12,701 nt of DNA from a bacterium (GCA_009920585.1 RFZT01000039.1:1-12701); one strand, 5' to 3'; shown: positions 1-7,230, counted from the first letter of the stretch. Numbers and translations: made by a program. Notes: generated by a model from the sequence alone, not told the origin.

Positions 1-271
1 CCGTGTCGCGCTTGAGAGGTTCGGCAATGATGTTATCCCTTGGCAAAAAGGGCACCGCAGCCCATGTGGCCTCAAGTTGGGCGGCATTCGTAAGAACAAA
101 GGTATTTTGAAGCGGAATAAGACCATCCAAACGTCGAATCGTCGCTTCGAGAAGAGTCTGATCATCGAGGAGGCGCAAAAGGTGCTTGGGCGTGCTTTGA
201 CGACTCATGGGCCAGAAGCGCTCACCACTTCCACCAGCCATCACAAATGCAAATGTCTTCTCACGAATCAT
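1..271 (-). CDS. manC: Mannose-1-phosphate guanylyltransferase, N-terminal part (cut by left edge)
   Basis: This is the first 90 codons of a sugar-nucleotide pyrophosphorylase; the rest lies beyond the left edge. The family makes GDP-mannose from mannose-1-phosphate and GTP in the cytoplasm, for polysaccharides and glycosylation. What shows it is the nucleotide-binding signature near residues 9-30: a hydrophobic strand, then MAGGSGERFWPMSR and a PK pair. Further on, the IIAEP..RDT block (residues 81-90) is typical of ManC-like enzymes. The family usually has Q after the PK pair; here it is H30. The ATG at 271-269 was chosen because the protein then begins a few residues before the first beta strand, and no in-frame start occurs in the next nine codons upstream. 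There is no clear Shine-Dalgarno. The gene is divergent from potC. The family call is firm; GDP-mannose rather than another NDP-sugar is likely but rests on the N-terminus only. Confidence 0.85.
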   Translation of the reverse strand, partial: MIREKTFAFVMAGGSGERFWPMSRQSTPKHLLRLLDDQTLLEATIRRLDGLIPLQNTFVLTNAAQLEATWAAVPFLPRDNIIAEPLKRDT

Positions 272-353
272 GACACCATCATGGGCGCATCGCTCAAGAA
301 GGTCAAACGGGGAAGGCTGGACTTGGCTGATGTTTTTCCTCAGATTGAAGTTC

Positions 354-1199
354 ATGACCATTGATGGCGTTTCCCACGGTGCGTCGAACTCCCCCCGCCT
401 TGGCAGGCGGGTGACCGCTGCACGTTTGCAGGCGGGCCTCTTTGGCTTTTGGACAGCTCTGGTTTTCGCTTTCCTCTACATCCCGATCATCCTGCTGGTT
501 GTATTTTCCTTCAACTCCTCCCGATTGAATATTCGCTGGGAGGGATTCTCCACACGCTGGTATGGCGAGCTTTTCGGCAACAAAGTCCTCATCGACGCAT
601 TTCAAAACAGTCTCTCTGTCGCTATCGCCACCACGATCCTTGCGACGCTGCTCGGAACTGTCGGTGCCTGGATGCTCTACCGCTACAAGTTCCCCTATCA
701 GCGCGCGCTCGGCCTTTTGATTTTTATACCGATGGTGATGCCCGAAGTCCTCATGGGCGTAAGCCTGCTGGTGCTATTCGTTCAATTTCTGCATTTGCCG
801 CTGGGCTTCCTCACTCTCACCATCGCGCACACGACATTCTGTTTTCCCTTTGTTCTGGTGGGTGTTCAAGCGCGATTGCAAGGTCTCGATCCATTTTTGG
901 AAGAGGCCGCCATGGATCTCGGCGCCACGCCGTTGCAGGCTTTCTGGAAAGTGATCGTTCCTTACCTCATGCCCGCGATCGTTTCCGGTGCCCTGATGTC
1001 TTTCACTCTCTCGTTGGACGAATACATCGTGAGTGTCTTCACCACCGGCGCACAGTCTCAAACATTGCCGCTGAAAGTTTATGGCATGGCCAAAGTGGGG
1101 CTCAATCCCCAACTGAATGCGCTCAGCTCCATTTTTATTCTTGTGACTTTCTTATTCGCCTTTGGGAGTTACTTTTTTAGCAGAAACAAAAAAACATGA
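354..1199 (+). CDS. potC: Spermidine/putrescine ABC transporter permease PotC
   Basis: This is an inner-membrane permease of the polyamine importer; with PotB it forms the channel across which PotD-delivered substrate passes. From the ATG at 354 it has 281 residues, against about 264 for E. coli PotC. After a short N-terminal tail comes a first membrane segment (about residues 30-52) ending in SFNSSR, as in PotC. Several more hydrophobic segments follow, with the permease EAA loop at about 183-206 (EEAAMDLGA, then IVPYLMP), the site that contacts the ATPase. The reading frame is open back to 207, but that extension would overlap manC and has no family match. A GTG at 411 is a plausible alternative start, because homology begins near there and codons 14-26 are made of a palindromic element. 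The stop overlaps the potD start (ATGA), suggesting translational coupling. No Shine-Dalgarno is seen. Confidence 0.9.
   Translation: MTIDGVSHGASNSPRLGRRVTAARLQAGLFGFWTALVFAFLYIPIILLVVFSFNSSRLNIRWEGFSTRWYGELFGNKVLIDAFQNSLSVAIATTILATLLGTVGAWMLYRYKFPYQRALGLLIFIPMVMPEVLMGVSLLVLFVQFLHLPLGFLTLTIAHTTFCFPFVLVGVQARLQGLDPFLEEAAMDLGATPLQAFWKVIVPYLMPAIVSGALMSFTLSLDEYIVSVFTTGAQSQTLPLKVYGMAKVGLNPQLNALSSIFILVTFLFAFGSYFFSRNKKT
394..431. repeat. Double-hairpin palindromic element at the 5' end of potC
   Basis: Two short perfect hairpins stand side by side. CCCGCC (394-399) pairs with GGCGGG (406-411) across TTGGCA, and CTGCA (418-422) pairs with TGCAG (427-431) across CGTT. The 9-mer GCAGGCGGG occurs at 403-411 and again at 428-436. 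The element is GC-rich compared with its surroundings and falls in the first codons of potC, where the protein has no family counterpart. It looks like a small dispersed palindromic repeat captured by, or placed just before, the gene. That it is dispersed in the genome is inference. Confidence 0.5.
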
Positions 1200-2230
1200 A
1201 AAAAACCATAACACTCGTCCTGTCCGCATTGGCCGCTATTTTGGTCGGTTGCGGAAAAGCCCCGGAAGCAAAAAAACTCAGCGTTTTCTGCTGGTCGGAA
1301 TACATCCCTCAATCGGTGATCGACCAGTTCACCAAGGAGACCGGCATCCAGGTCTCGGTTGAAAACTATGCCTCCAATGAGGAAATGCTCGCGAAGCTCA
1401 CCGCCGGCGGCGGGGAGTACGATATTATTCAACCAAGCGAATACGTCGTCGAGGCCCTCATCGCTCAGAAGCTTCTTCACCCCATCGACAAGACGAAAAT
1501 CCCGAACCTCTCGAATATCGCGCCGCAGTTCCTCAAGATGAGCTTCGATCCGGATAATAGCTTCAGCGTCCCCTTCATGGCGGGAACGGTCGGCATCGTG
1601 GTCAATACCGACTTAATCAAAGACGACATCAAAAGTTTTTCGGATGTTTTTAAACCCGACAATAAAGGAAAGATCGTCGTCCTCGACGATGCCCGCGAGA
1701 TCACCGCTTGGGCCCTCCTTTCGCAAGGACTCGCGATCAATGACATGAGCGATGCGAATCTGGATAAAGTGAAACCCGTCCTCGCAAATTGGATCCCACT
1801 CGTGAAGGTCTTTGATTCCGATAGTCCCAAAACGGCGCTTCTCAATGGCGATGTCGCGATGGGTGTGGTTTGGGGCGGTGAAGGCGCCATCCTCCTTCAA
1901 TCCGACCCGAAGTTCCGCTGGATCATTCCCGCTGAAGGCACACACCTCTTCATTGACAGTCTGGCCATGCCCAAAACCGCCAAAAATGTTGAAAATGCCG
2001 AGGCCTTCATGAACTTCATCCTTCGCCCAGATGTCAGCAAGAAGATCTCGGATGCCTTCCCTTACACCAACCCGAACCTCGCCGCACGCAAGCTCCTCTC
2101 CGAGGAACAACTCAATAATAAGGCCAGCTTCCCAAGCGATGCGGACATCGCGAAAATGCAGGTCTTCCGCGACATCGGCACCCAAGGCTCCAAGATTGAC
2201 GAAATCGTCACCTCAGTCAAAGCCCAGTAG
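1196..2230 (+). CDS. potD: Polyamine-binding lipoprotein PotD (ABC transporter substrate-binding protein)
   Basis: This 344-residue protein captures spermidine or putrescine outside the inner membrane and delivers it to PotB/PotC. The N-terminus is a lipoprotein signal: two lysines, a hydrophobic core and a lipobox LVGC, with Cys19 as the lipidated residue. So it is membrane-anchored, unlike the soluble periplasmic E. coli PotD. Family blocks in order are FCWSEYIP (31-38), FTKETGI (45-51), YDIIQPSEY (75-83), the DDARE motif (164-168), VVWGGEG (224-230), FIDSLAMP (252-259) and TNPNLAARKLLS (291-302). Compared with the E. coli pocket as I remember it, Trp33, Tyr36, Tyr83, Glu168, Trp226 and Asp254 are kept. 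One pocket Trp becomes Phe252, and a C-terminal Gln appears to be Phe324. Polyamine specificity is likely; which polyamine cannot be told. The start overlaps the potC stop by 4 bp, and no Shine-Dalgarno is seen. Confidence 0.93.
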   Translation: MKKTITLVLSALAAILVGCGKAPEAKKLSVFCWSEYIPQSVIDQFTKETGIQVSVENYASNEEMLAKLTAGGGEYDIIQPSEYVVEALIAQKLLHPIDKTKIPNLSNIAPQFLKMSFDPDNSFSVPFMAGTVGIVVNTDLIKDDIKSFSDVFKPDNKGKIVVLDDAREITAWALLSQGLAINDMSDANLDKVKPVLANWIPLVKVFDSDSPKTALLNGDVAMGVVWGGEGAILLQSDPKFRWIIPAEGTHLFIDSLAMPKTAKNVENAEAFMNFILRPDVSKKISDAFPYTNPNLAARKLLSEEQLNNKASFPSDADIAKMQVFRDIGTQGSKIDEIVTSVKAQ

Positions 2231-2239
2231 CCCTTCCAT

Positions 2240-2288
2240 GGAGCACACAGAAGCAGGGATCTTTCGTTCCCCTCGCCTCGTGTGCTCC
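2240..2288. repeat. Inverted repeat in the potD-potB gap
   Basis: GGAGCACAC (2240-2248) is perfectly complementary to GTGTGCTCC (2280-2288), leaving a 31-nt loop. Within the loop GGGA (2256-2259) can pair with TCCC (2268-2271). It begins 9 nt after the potD stop and ends 20 nt before the potB ATG, and no T-run follows. A simple terminator is therefore unlikely. It could be an mRNA-stabilising or attenuating stem that lets the binding protein be made in excess over PotB. That role is inference. Confidence 0.45.
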
Positions 2289-2308
2289 GCCGTGGCCAAA
2301 CTCAAATC

Positions 2309-3193
2309 ATGTCCTTGATTGCAGCCGTTTCGGGAGTTCACGATTCGGGAGGTTATCGTCGGCCTCCCAATCTCGTTGCCTGGCTCGTCTTGATGCCGCT
2401 TTTGGCCTGGCTGTTCTTATTCGTCATCGTCCCCACCGTGATGCTCGTGGTGGTGAGTTTTGCTGAACGAGATGCTCTTGGTCGGATCGTTTACGATTTC
2501 ACGCTTCAAAACTACATTCGCGCCTTCGATTGGCTTTGGCTGAAGGTTTTTCTTACTTCCATCTGGTATGCCCTCCTCACCACACTCATTTGCATGTTCG
2601 TGGGTTATCCGGTGGCCTACACCATCGGGCGCGCTCCGCTCCATTGGCGCGGACTCCTTTTGATGCTCGTCATGGTGCCATTTTGGACGAGTTTTTTGAT
2701 TCGCACCTACGCTTGGATCACGATCCTGAGCAAAGACGGGCTCTTGAATAGCCTCCTCGTTTCGGCAGGGATATTCTCCCACTCGGCGGAGATTCTTTAT
2801 ACCCCCTTCGCGATTGTGCTTGGACTGGTTTACAACTTTCTTCCCTTCATGATTCTCCCCATCTACACAAGCGTTGAGAAACTCGACAATGCCCTGATCG
2901 AGGCCGCCTATGATCTCGGCGCAGGACCCGTGAGGGCATTCTCACAAGTCATCATTCCCCTCACCCGCCCCGGCATTGCCGCTGGAGCCATGCTCGTATT
3001 CGTCCCCTCGATCGCCATGTTTGCCATTACGACACTTATGGGAGGTGGAACAAATCCCACCATCGGCGAGGTTATTTTCAAACAATTCACCTCCGGGCGC
3101 AACCAACCTTTCGGCGCCGCCCTCGGGACCATACTCCTCCTCATCTTCGTCCTAGCACTCTGGATCACCCGCAAATACCGCGAAGAGGACTAA
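2309..3193 (+). CDS. potB: Spermidine/putrescine ABC transporter permease PotB
   Basis: This is the second inner-membrane permease of the polyamine importer, the partner of PotC. It has 294 residues from the ATG at 2309, close to the family length (about 275-300). A cytoplasmic tail of about 22 residues precedes the first membrane segment (about 23-50), which ends in VVSFAERD, as in PotB proteins. A conserved block follows at about 123-143 (VPFWTSFLIRTYAW, then SKDG). The EAA loop lies at about 198-222 (EAAYDLGA, then IIPLTRP) and is the ATPase contact. The C-terminus ends in a charged tail after a last hydrophobic segment (268-287). An in-frame GTG at 2282 would add nine residues overlapping the inverted repeat and is less likely. 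The gap to potD is 78 bp. It is the last gene of the cluster, and no potA follows. PotB rather than PotC rests on order and the N-terminal motif. Confidence 0.9.
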   Translation: MSLIAAVSGVHDSGGYRRPPNLVAWLVLMPLLAWLFLFVIVPTVMLVVVSFAERDALGRIVYDFTLQNYIRAFDWLWLKVFLTSIWYALLTTLICMFVGYPVAYTIGRAPLHWRGLLLMLVMVPFWTSFLIRTYAWITILSKDGLLNSLLVSAGIFSHSAEILYTPFAIVLGLVYNFLPFMILPIYTSVEKLDNALIEAAYDLGAGPVRAFSQVIIPLTRPGIAAGAMLVFVPSIAMFAITTLMGGGTNPTIGEVIFKQFTSGRNQPFGAALGTILLLIFVLALWITRKYREED

Positions 3194-3458
3194 ACTTCGC
3201 TTCTCGTGCTGGAGACACAAAGCTAGAATCCCGCAGGAATCTCTCGCCGTGAGCTACGTCCAATTAACTCTTCGCTTTGCAGATCGCCACAGGAGCTTTT
3301 GGATGTCGTTGTTATCAAAACTGTATGTATTCATGTGATTTTTGACCCCCACAGAACCATTAAGCCGAAAGACATTTGAAACCTGTTGTCAAGGGCTTCA
3401 TCGAAGTGAGCTTCTGGGCCCCAAGAGAACGATTAATTCGGAAGGGCCAAAATATCCA
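3194..3458. other. Convergent intergenic region, no gene seen
   Basis: These 265 bp lie between the 3' ends of potB and the minus-strand repeat-protein gene. No open frame here has family features. There is a weak nested stem (GGGC 3393-3396 with GCCC 3418-3421, enclosing GAAG 3403-3406 with CTTC 3411-3414), but no T-run on either side, so I do not call a terminator. How transcription ends here is not visible. Confidence 0.6.
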
Positions 3459-5450
3459 TCAAACGCGTGATTTCGGGTATCTTCCAACAGACTTTTCCCA
3501 AGTGGATTGGGGCTCGGCTAGGCAGCGTTGCGCATTCAGTGCAAGTAGCGTGTGGGATGAGTAGGATAGTTTTTCGAGGATTTCACGTGGTGTCGCGTTC
3601 ACGCAGGGAATTTCATTGGGTAAAAAAGCTTCGGGATAGGCATCGATAATAGCTCCGAGCGGAATCGGGCGACTGTGGGCACGTGTGCTCACACGGACTT
3701 CACTATCGGGATGGTTCATGAGCAATTCCCTGATTTTTGTGGGCACTTCATTATAGGAGGTGATCCAGCGGAGGTTGCGCTGGGAAAAGTGAGCCAGCAT
3801 GGGCTCCAAGGGGGCGGCGATTTTGCGGTAGAGTTCGGTGTATTCGACATATCGGGACTCCCGGCGGTATAACTTCAAACGTTCGAGAACACTGGCGTAT
3901 CGCAATTCGTCATTGAATTGGGGAGTTTCAAAAATCCTTATAGCCTGAGCCGTGCTCATACTGGTGGATCGTAAAAGAGGGTGGGTGTCGGTGGTATCGG
4001 GATGATTCAAGACGGCATCGATAATCATGATGGCATCGGCGTCAGAAATCCGTCTTGCGCGTGTCTCCCTATGGTAGATGAGTTGATCGACGGCTTTGCG
4101 AATCTCCAACTCAGGATGGCAGGCTAATTCAGTGAGAATCTCAACTGGGGTATGAGGGAGGCTGGCATAGGCAACAAGGACGCAGGTATCGAAGCTATGC
4201 TTGTGGCGATAGTAGAGTTCGGGGGTGAGGAGTTCTCGTTTTGAAGCGAGTTGCCCTTGATAGATGCCATGCTTCGGACCCAGTTTGATAAATTCATCAA
4301 AAACGTCACGCGGCAGATTGGGGTGCACCAAAAGTTTACTTTTGATATCCACGTTGGGTAACTCGGACAAAATTTTCAGCACTTCTGGCAGGGCCCGAGG
4401 ATTATTCAAAAGCGAGAGGTGAATATCGGCATTCTTGGGAAAGATAAGTCGACGTTGAATGTCATCTGCGATGTGCTGCGAGGCGGCTAGCCCTGCACGA
4501 ACTTTGATACTGGGATCGCTTAAAAAACGATCGTGCAAATCGAGAAACGGCGTAAATCGAGCCACTGCGGCCCGGACCTCGACAAAATCATTGCTAGAAA
4601 GACGCTCGTGCAACGAGCGAGGACAATTCGGAAGCGCTGCCAGATTGGCAAGAGTGCCAGGTTTAGCCCTCACTGATATAGCCTCAATCAAGTCCACGGG
4701 AAGACTCTCCCAAAGGGAAAGACTCGCATTTACCCCACGCCACCGAAAGGAATGCAGGCGGCGCGCCGTCTCATGCCAAAAACTCAGATTCTCAGTTTGA
4801 GGACCGATCCATTTGTTTGTGACGGCGGAAAGGAATGCCTTCCAAATCGCTGGCGAAGCATCAGCGAGGAGATTATCCAAGGACTCGATAGGAAAACTCT
4901 CCGAACCAGCGTGCGCGAACTTCGATGGGAGGGTATGCTCAAGAAATACCAACCTCACTTTCTCACTCGGATCGCGGAGAAAATAATGGAGCGGTAGGTT
5001 CGATTGGTGCGGCCATTTTTTGAGAAAATCAATACGCCAATCGACCGGAAGAAGGGTTTCTGGAAAAACCAAGCCAGGTGTCTTTAAAAAAGCTTCGTAA
5101 AGTGAAACAATCACTTCCCTTCGAATCCCTGCCATTAAAGGCCCGTTGGAAGTGAATTCCCACAATGTGAGAACGGGATTTTCGATCACGGCCTCGGGAA
5201 ACTTCGCCCACAAGCGAAAAAGAACGGGCTTCGGTGTGTTCGGATTCCGCGCTATCGCGGCAAGAATGACGGGATCGATAGAGCGCGAAGCCCTGGAAAG
5301 CCATTCCGGCTCAGTCCGGCAATCCTGCGCCAATTCAAGATCAGAAAGTGTTTGCGATGCTCTGCAAGCACGAGCCTCATCCTCATTCGGCGGAGAGGAC
5401 GCGATTGGCTCAATTAAACACTCTTCAATGGACGTTATATCTTGTGGCAT
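3459..5450 (-). CDS. Leucine-rich-variant / HEAT-like repeat protein of unknown function
   Basis: This 663-residue protein has no catalytic motif that I recognise. It is built from degenerate helical repeats of about 20-25 residues, in the style of the leucine-rich-variant (LRV) or HEAT families. Units carry a small-residue helix, then N-P or H-P, a proline turn and a second helix. Examples are ILAAIARNPNTPKPVLFRLW (62-81), LAALPNCPRSLHERLSS, VRAAVARF, LSLLNNPRALPEVLKIL, LLVHPNLPRDVFDEF, ELACHPELEIRKAV, VLNHPDTTDTHPLL and LLMNHPDSEVRVSTRA. No signal peptide or membrane segment is evident, so it is probably cytoplasmic. Such solenoids usually bind proteins; the partner here is unknown. The ATG at 5450-5448 follows an in-frame TAA about 20 nt upstream, which fixes the longest start. 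No Shine-Dalgarno is seen. It lies 95 bp downstream of lhgO on the same strand and could be its operon partner. A GATAAT-like hexamer lies at 5470-5465, but the leader would then be very short. Confidence 0.7.
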   Translation of the reverse strand: MPQDITSIEECLIEPIASSPPNEDEARACRASQTLSDLELAQDCRTEPEWLSRASRSIDPVILAAIARNPNTPKPVLFRLWAKFPEAVIENPVLTLWEFTSNGPLMAGIRREVIVSLYEAFLKTPGLVFPETLLPVDWRIDFLKKWPHQSNLPLHYFLRDPSEKVRLVFLEHTLPSKFAHAGSESFPIESLDNLLADASPAIWKAFLSAVTNKWIGPQTENLSFWHETARRLHSFRWRGVNASLSLWESLPVDLIEAISVRAKPGTLANLAALPNCPRSLHERLSSNDFVEVRAAVARFTPFLDLHDRFLSDPSIKVRAGLAASQHIADDIQRRLIFPKNADIHLSLLNNPRALPEVLKILSELPNVDIKSKLLVHPNLPRDVFDEFIKLGPKHGIYQGQLASKRELLTPELYYRHKHSFDTCVLVAYASLPHTPVEILTELACHPELEIRKAVDQLIYHRETRARRISDADAIMIIDAVLNHPDTTDTHPLLRSTSMSTAQAIRIFETPQFNDELRYASVLERLKLYRRESRYVEYTELYRKIAAPLEPMLAHFSQRNLRWITSYNEVPTKIRELLMNHPDSEVRVSTRAHSRPIPLGAIIDAYPEAFLPNEIPCVNATPREILEKLSYSSHTLLALNAQRCLAEPQSTWEKSVGRYPKSRV

Positions 5451-5545
5451 ATGTGAAGAGCTTAATTATCGGCGAGGCGCATATACTGCAACAGGGGGCG
5501 GGTTAATCTTGTGCAGAGCACTTGGGCGAATTAGGCGTTTCTTTT

Positions 5546-6754
5546 TTAACAAGCGTTTGGTGATGTGCCTTGCATTTGAGCAATGAGGTAGTTGCCGATT
5601 GCTAGCGAGGCAGTGGCTCCGGGCGATGGGGCGTTGAGGAGGTGGATCTGGCCGGGCTTTTGCTCAAGGGAAAAATCCATCAGAAGCGAACCATCACGAT
5701 GAATGGCTTGGGCTCTTACTCCGCTTCCCCCCTCGCGAGAGATATGCTCCATGCGAATATCAGGAATCAGGCGCTGAAGGTTTTTGAGAAAAACGACTTT
5801 GCTAAACGAGTTTCGCAACTCGCTCCATGTCGTGCCTGGATATTTTTTCAGAAATCGGTAGAGGCCAGGAAATGTCAGAGTCTCCCAAGCATCTTGGAGT
5901 GAGAAATCCGTACGTTGATACCCTTCCCGCTTGAAGGCGAGCACGGCATTCGGCCCAGCTTCAATGCCGCCGCCAATCATCCGGGTGAAGTGGACACCTA
6001 AAAATGGCAGCGTGGGATCCGGTACAGGATAAATCAAATGCCGCACGAGGTGCTCGCCGCTCGGAGCCAGTTTCCAATAATCACCACGAAATGGGACGAT
6101 GCTGGAATCGGGCTGGAGGCCGGCCGATTTGGCCACGCGATCGCAATGAAGTCCGGCACAATTGATGACGAAGTCGGCAGCTATATCCTCCTGAGGAGTG
6201 GACACTATTTGCTGACTGCCGCTCGTTCGTATCCTCAATGCGGGAGCACTCGTCCGGACCTGATGCCCTGCGGAGCGAATTAATTCCACCATCTTTCGCA
6301 TCACGGCGGCGTAGTCCACAATACCCTCCTCAGGCACGCGCAAAGCAGCAAGACCGACTGCATGGGGCTCGATTTCTTGAATCGCTGCCCCCTCGAGCCT
6401 TTGCAGTCCACGCAGGCCGTTCGCTGTTCCGCGGGCTTGCAAATCACGCAAACGCGCCACCTCCGACTCATCGACGGCGAGCACAATCTTTCCGCAAATA
6501 TCATGTGGAATGTCGTGCTCCTTGCAGAAGTCCACCATTGCCCGAATGCCTTCCACAGCGAGTCTGGCTTTGAGCGAGCCGGGTTTGTAGTAGAGCCCGC
6601 AATGCAACACTCCGGAGTTGTGACTGCTCTGGTGTCCACCGGTCTGCGGGTCTTTTTCCAGCACGATGATCTCCCTCGCCACCTTTTGCCGAGAGGCTTG
6701 AAGAGCGGTGGCTAAACCGATGATCCCCCCGCCAATGATAATGAGGCGCTCCAT
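5546..6754 (-). CDS. lhgO: L-2-hydroxyglutarate dehydrogenase/oxidase (FAD-dependent)
   Basis: This flavoenzyme of the DAO family oxidises L-2-hydroxyglutarate to 2-oxoglutarate, passing electrons to the quinone pool or to oxygen. It recovers a by-product of central metabolism or of glutarate breakdown. Its 402 residues match the family's usual length of about 395-400. The N-terminal dinucleotide-binding fold has GGGIIGLATA (8-17), followed by the acidic strand end VLEKD (31-35). The family signature around 41-56 (HQSSHNSGVLHCGLYY, then KPGSLKA) is diagnostic of LhgO, with the histidines near the flavin. A second signature is FLGVHFTRMIGGGIEAGPNAV in mid-protein, and a C-terminal flavin-contact stretch SPGATASLAIGNYL ends the fold. 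The ATG at 6754-6752 sits directly before the first strand; there is no Shine-Dalgarno. Its 5' leader holds a perfect palindrome. Within the wider DAO family other 2-hydroxyacid substrates are possible. Confidence 0.9.
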   Translation of the reverse strand: MERLIIIGGGIIGLATALQASRQKVAREIIVLEKDPQTGGHQSSHNSGVLHCGLYYKPGSLKARLAVEGIRAMVDFCKEHDIPHDICGKIVLAVDESEVARLRDLQARGTANGLRGLQRLEGAAIQEIEPHAVGLAALRVPEEGIVDYAAVMRKMVELIRSAGHQVRTSAPALRIRTSGSQQIVSTPQEDIAADFVINCAGLHCDRVAKSAGLQPDSSIVPFRGDYWKLAPSGEHLVRHLIYPVPDPTLPFLGVHFTRMIGGGIEAGPNAVLAFKREGYQRTDFSLQDAWETLTFPGLYRFLKKYPGTTWSELRNSFSKVVFLKNLQRLIPDIRMEHISREGGSGVRAQAIHRDGSLLMDFSLEQKPGQIHLLNAPSPGATASLAIGNYLIAQMQGTSPNAC

Positions 6755-6780
6755 TTGTTATTTCAAAAAGGGGCTGATCC

Positions 6781-6794
6781 GCTTGCCTGCAAGC
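6781..6794. repeat. Perfect 14-bp palindrome in the lhgO leader
   Basis: GCTTGC (6781-6786) and GCAAGC (6789-6794) are perfect inverted arms around CT. On the lhgO mRNA the palindrome sits 26 nt before the ATG. It shares the 8-mer TTGCAGGC, on the minus strand, with the palindromic element at the potC start. Whether it is an operator, an RNA stem or a small repeat cannot be told from one copy. Confidence 0.35.
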
Positions 6795-7151
6795 CACGCG
6801 GAGCGAAGCTGAAATTCATTGCATATTGGCGATGTCATAAAGTTTAAGGCGGGGCTTTGGCGATGCTGATAAAACAAATCGAGTGTCGCGATCTTGAATT
6901 CCTCTCATGAAATGTCGCTCCTTGAGATCAAAAACTAAAAAAACGATCTACAACACCAAATCGCTTCGTGTCGTTTTTTGTGCGCCATAAATAAACGAAC
7001 TACCCGAATTTGAAAAAAACCAAGCGGATTGTTAAAAAAAGGCTCTCTTTTTCGCAAGCAAAACTCGGTTTTGAGCTGGGGAAATCGCTAATACGTTCAA
7101 AAACAGCGACGATTTTTTAAAAAGTTGGCCCGATTTATGCTTATGGGCAAA

Positions 7152-7198
7152 CCCCAATATATGGTGGTTTTGATTTTTTTTACCACAACATGGTGATT
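7152..7198. promoter_or_regulatory. Tandem NrdR boxes upstream of nrdB
   Basis: Two 16-bp sites match the NrdR-box consensus ACACwATATATwGTGT. The first, CCCCAATATATGGTGG (7152-7167), matches at 12 of 16 positions. The second, CCACAACATGGTGATT (7183-7198), matches at 10 of 16. They are separated by 15 bp and their centres lie 31 bp apart, about three helical turns. That is the spacing known for NrdR boxes before ribonucleotide reductase genes in many bacteria. NrdR is a zinc-finger/ATP-cone repressor that shuts off reductase genes when dATP is high. The sites lie 115 bp before the nrdB ATG. The second box alone would not be convincing; the pair at this spacing and in front of this operon is. 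No nrdR gene is in the window. Confidence 0.72.
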
Positions 7199-7202
7199 TA
7201 TT

Positions 7203-7230
7203 TTGACATATTTTGCAACCCTTGGAAAAT
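7203..7230 (+). promoter_or_regulatory. Possible sigma-70-type promoter for nrdBA
   Basis: A perfect TTGACA (7203-7208) is followed after 16 bp by GAAAAT (7225-7230), which matches TATAAT at four of six positions. It would give a leader of about 75-80 nt before the nrdB ATG. The NrdR-like boxes end 4 bp upstream of the -35 hexamer, so repression would act at the edge of polymerase binding. The -10 hexamer is weak, and other promoters within or upstream of the boxes cannot be excluded. Confidence 0.35.

Noticed and set aside
207..353. A 49-codon N-terminal extension of potC.
   Set aside because: It would overlap the divergent manC start and has no resemblance to PotC; it is only an open frame.
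2282..2308. GTG start at 2282 for potB.
   Set aside because: It would place the start inside the inverted repeat and add nine residues of no family match; the ATG at 2309 is simpler.
5318..5420. Three cysteines at the N-terminus of the repeat protein (11, 29, 45), considered as an Fe-S cluster like that of the Azotobacter LRV protein.
   Set aside because: Only three widely spaced Cys and no cluster-binding pattern.
6937..6979. A-run/T-run inverted repeat resembling a terminator.
   Set aside because: The stem is almost all A-T apart from CG pairs, with a 24-nt loop; too weak, and no gene ends nearby.
7139..7196. A 19-codon leader-peptide-like ORF (ATG at 7139, TGA at 7194-7196).
   Set aside because: It overlaps both NrdR-like boxes and lies upstream of the likely promoter, so it is probably not transcribed.
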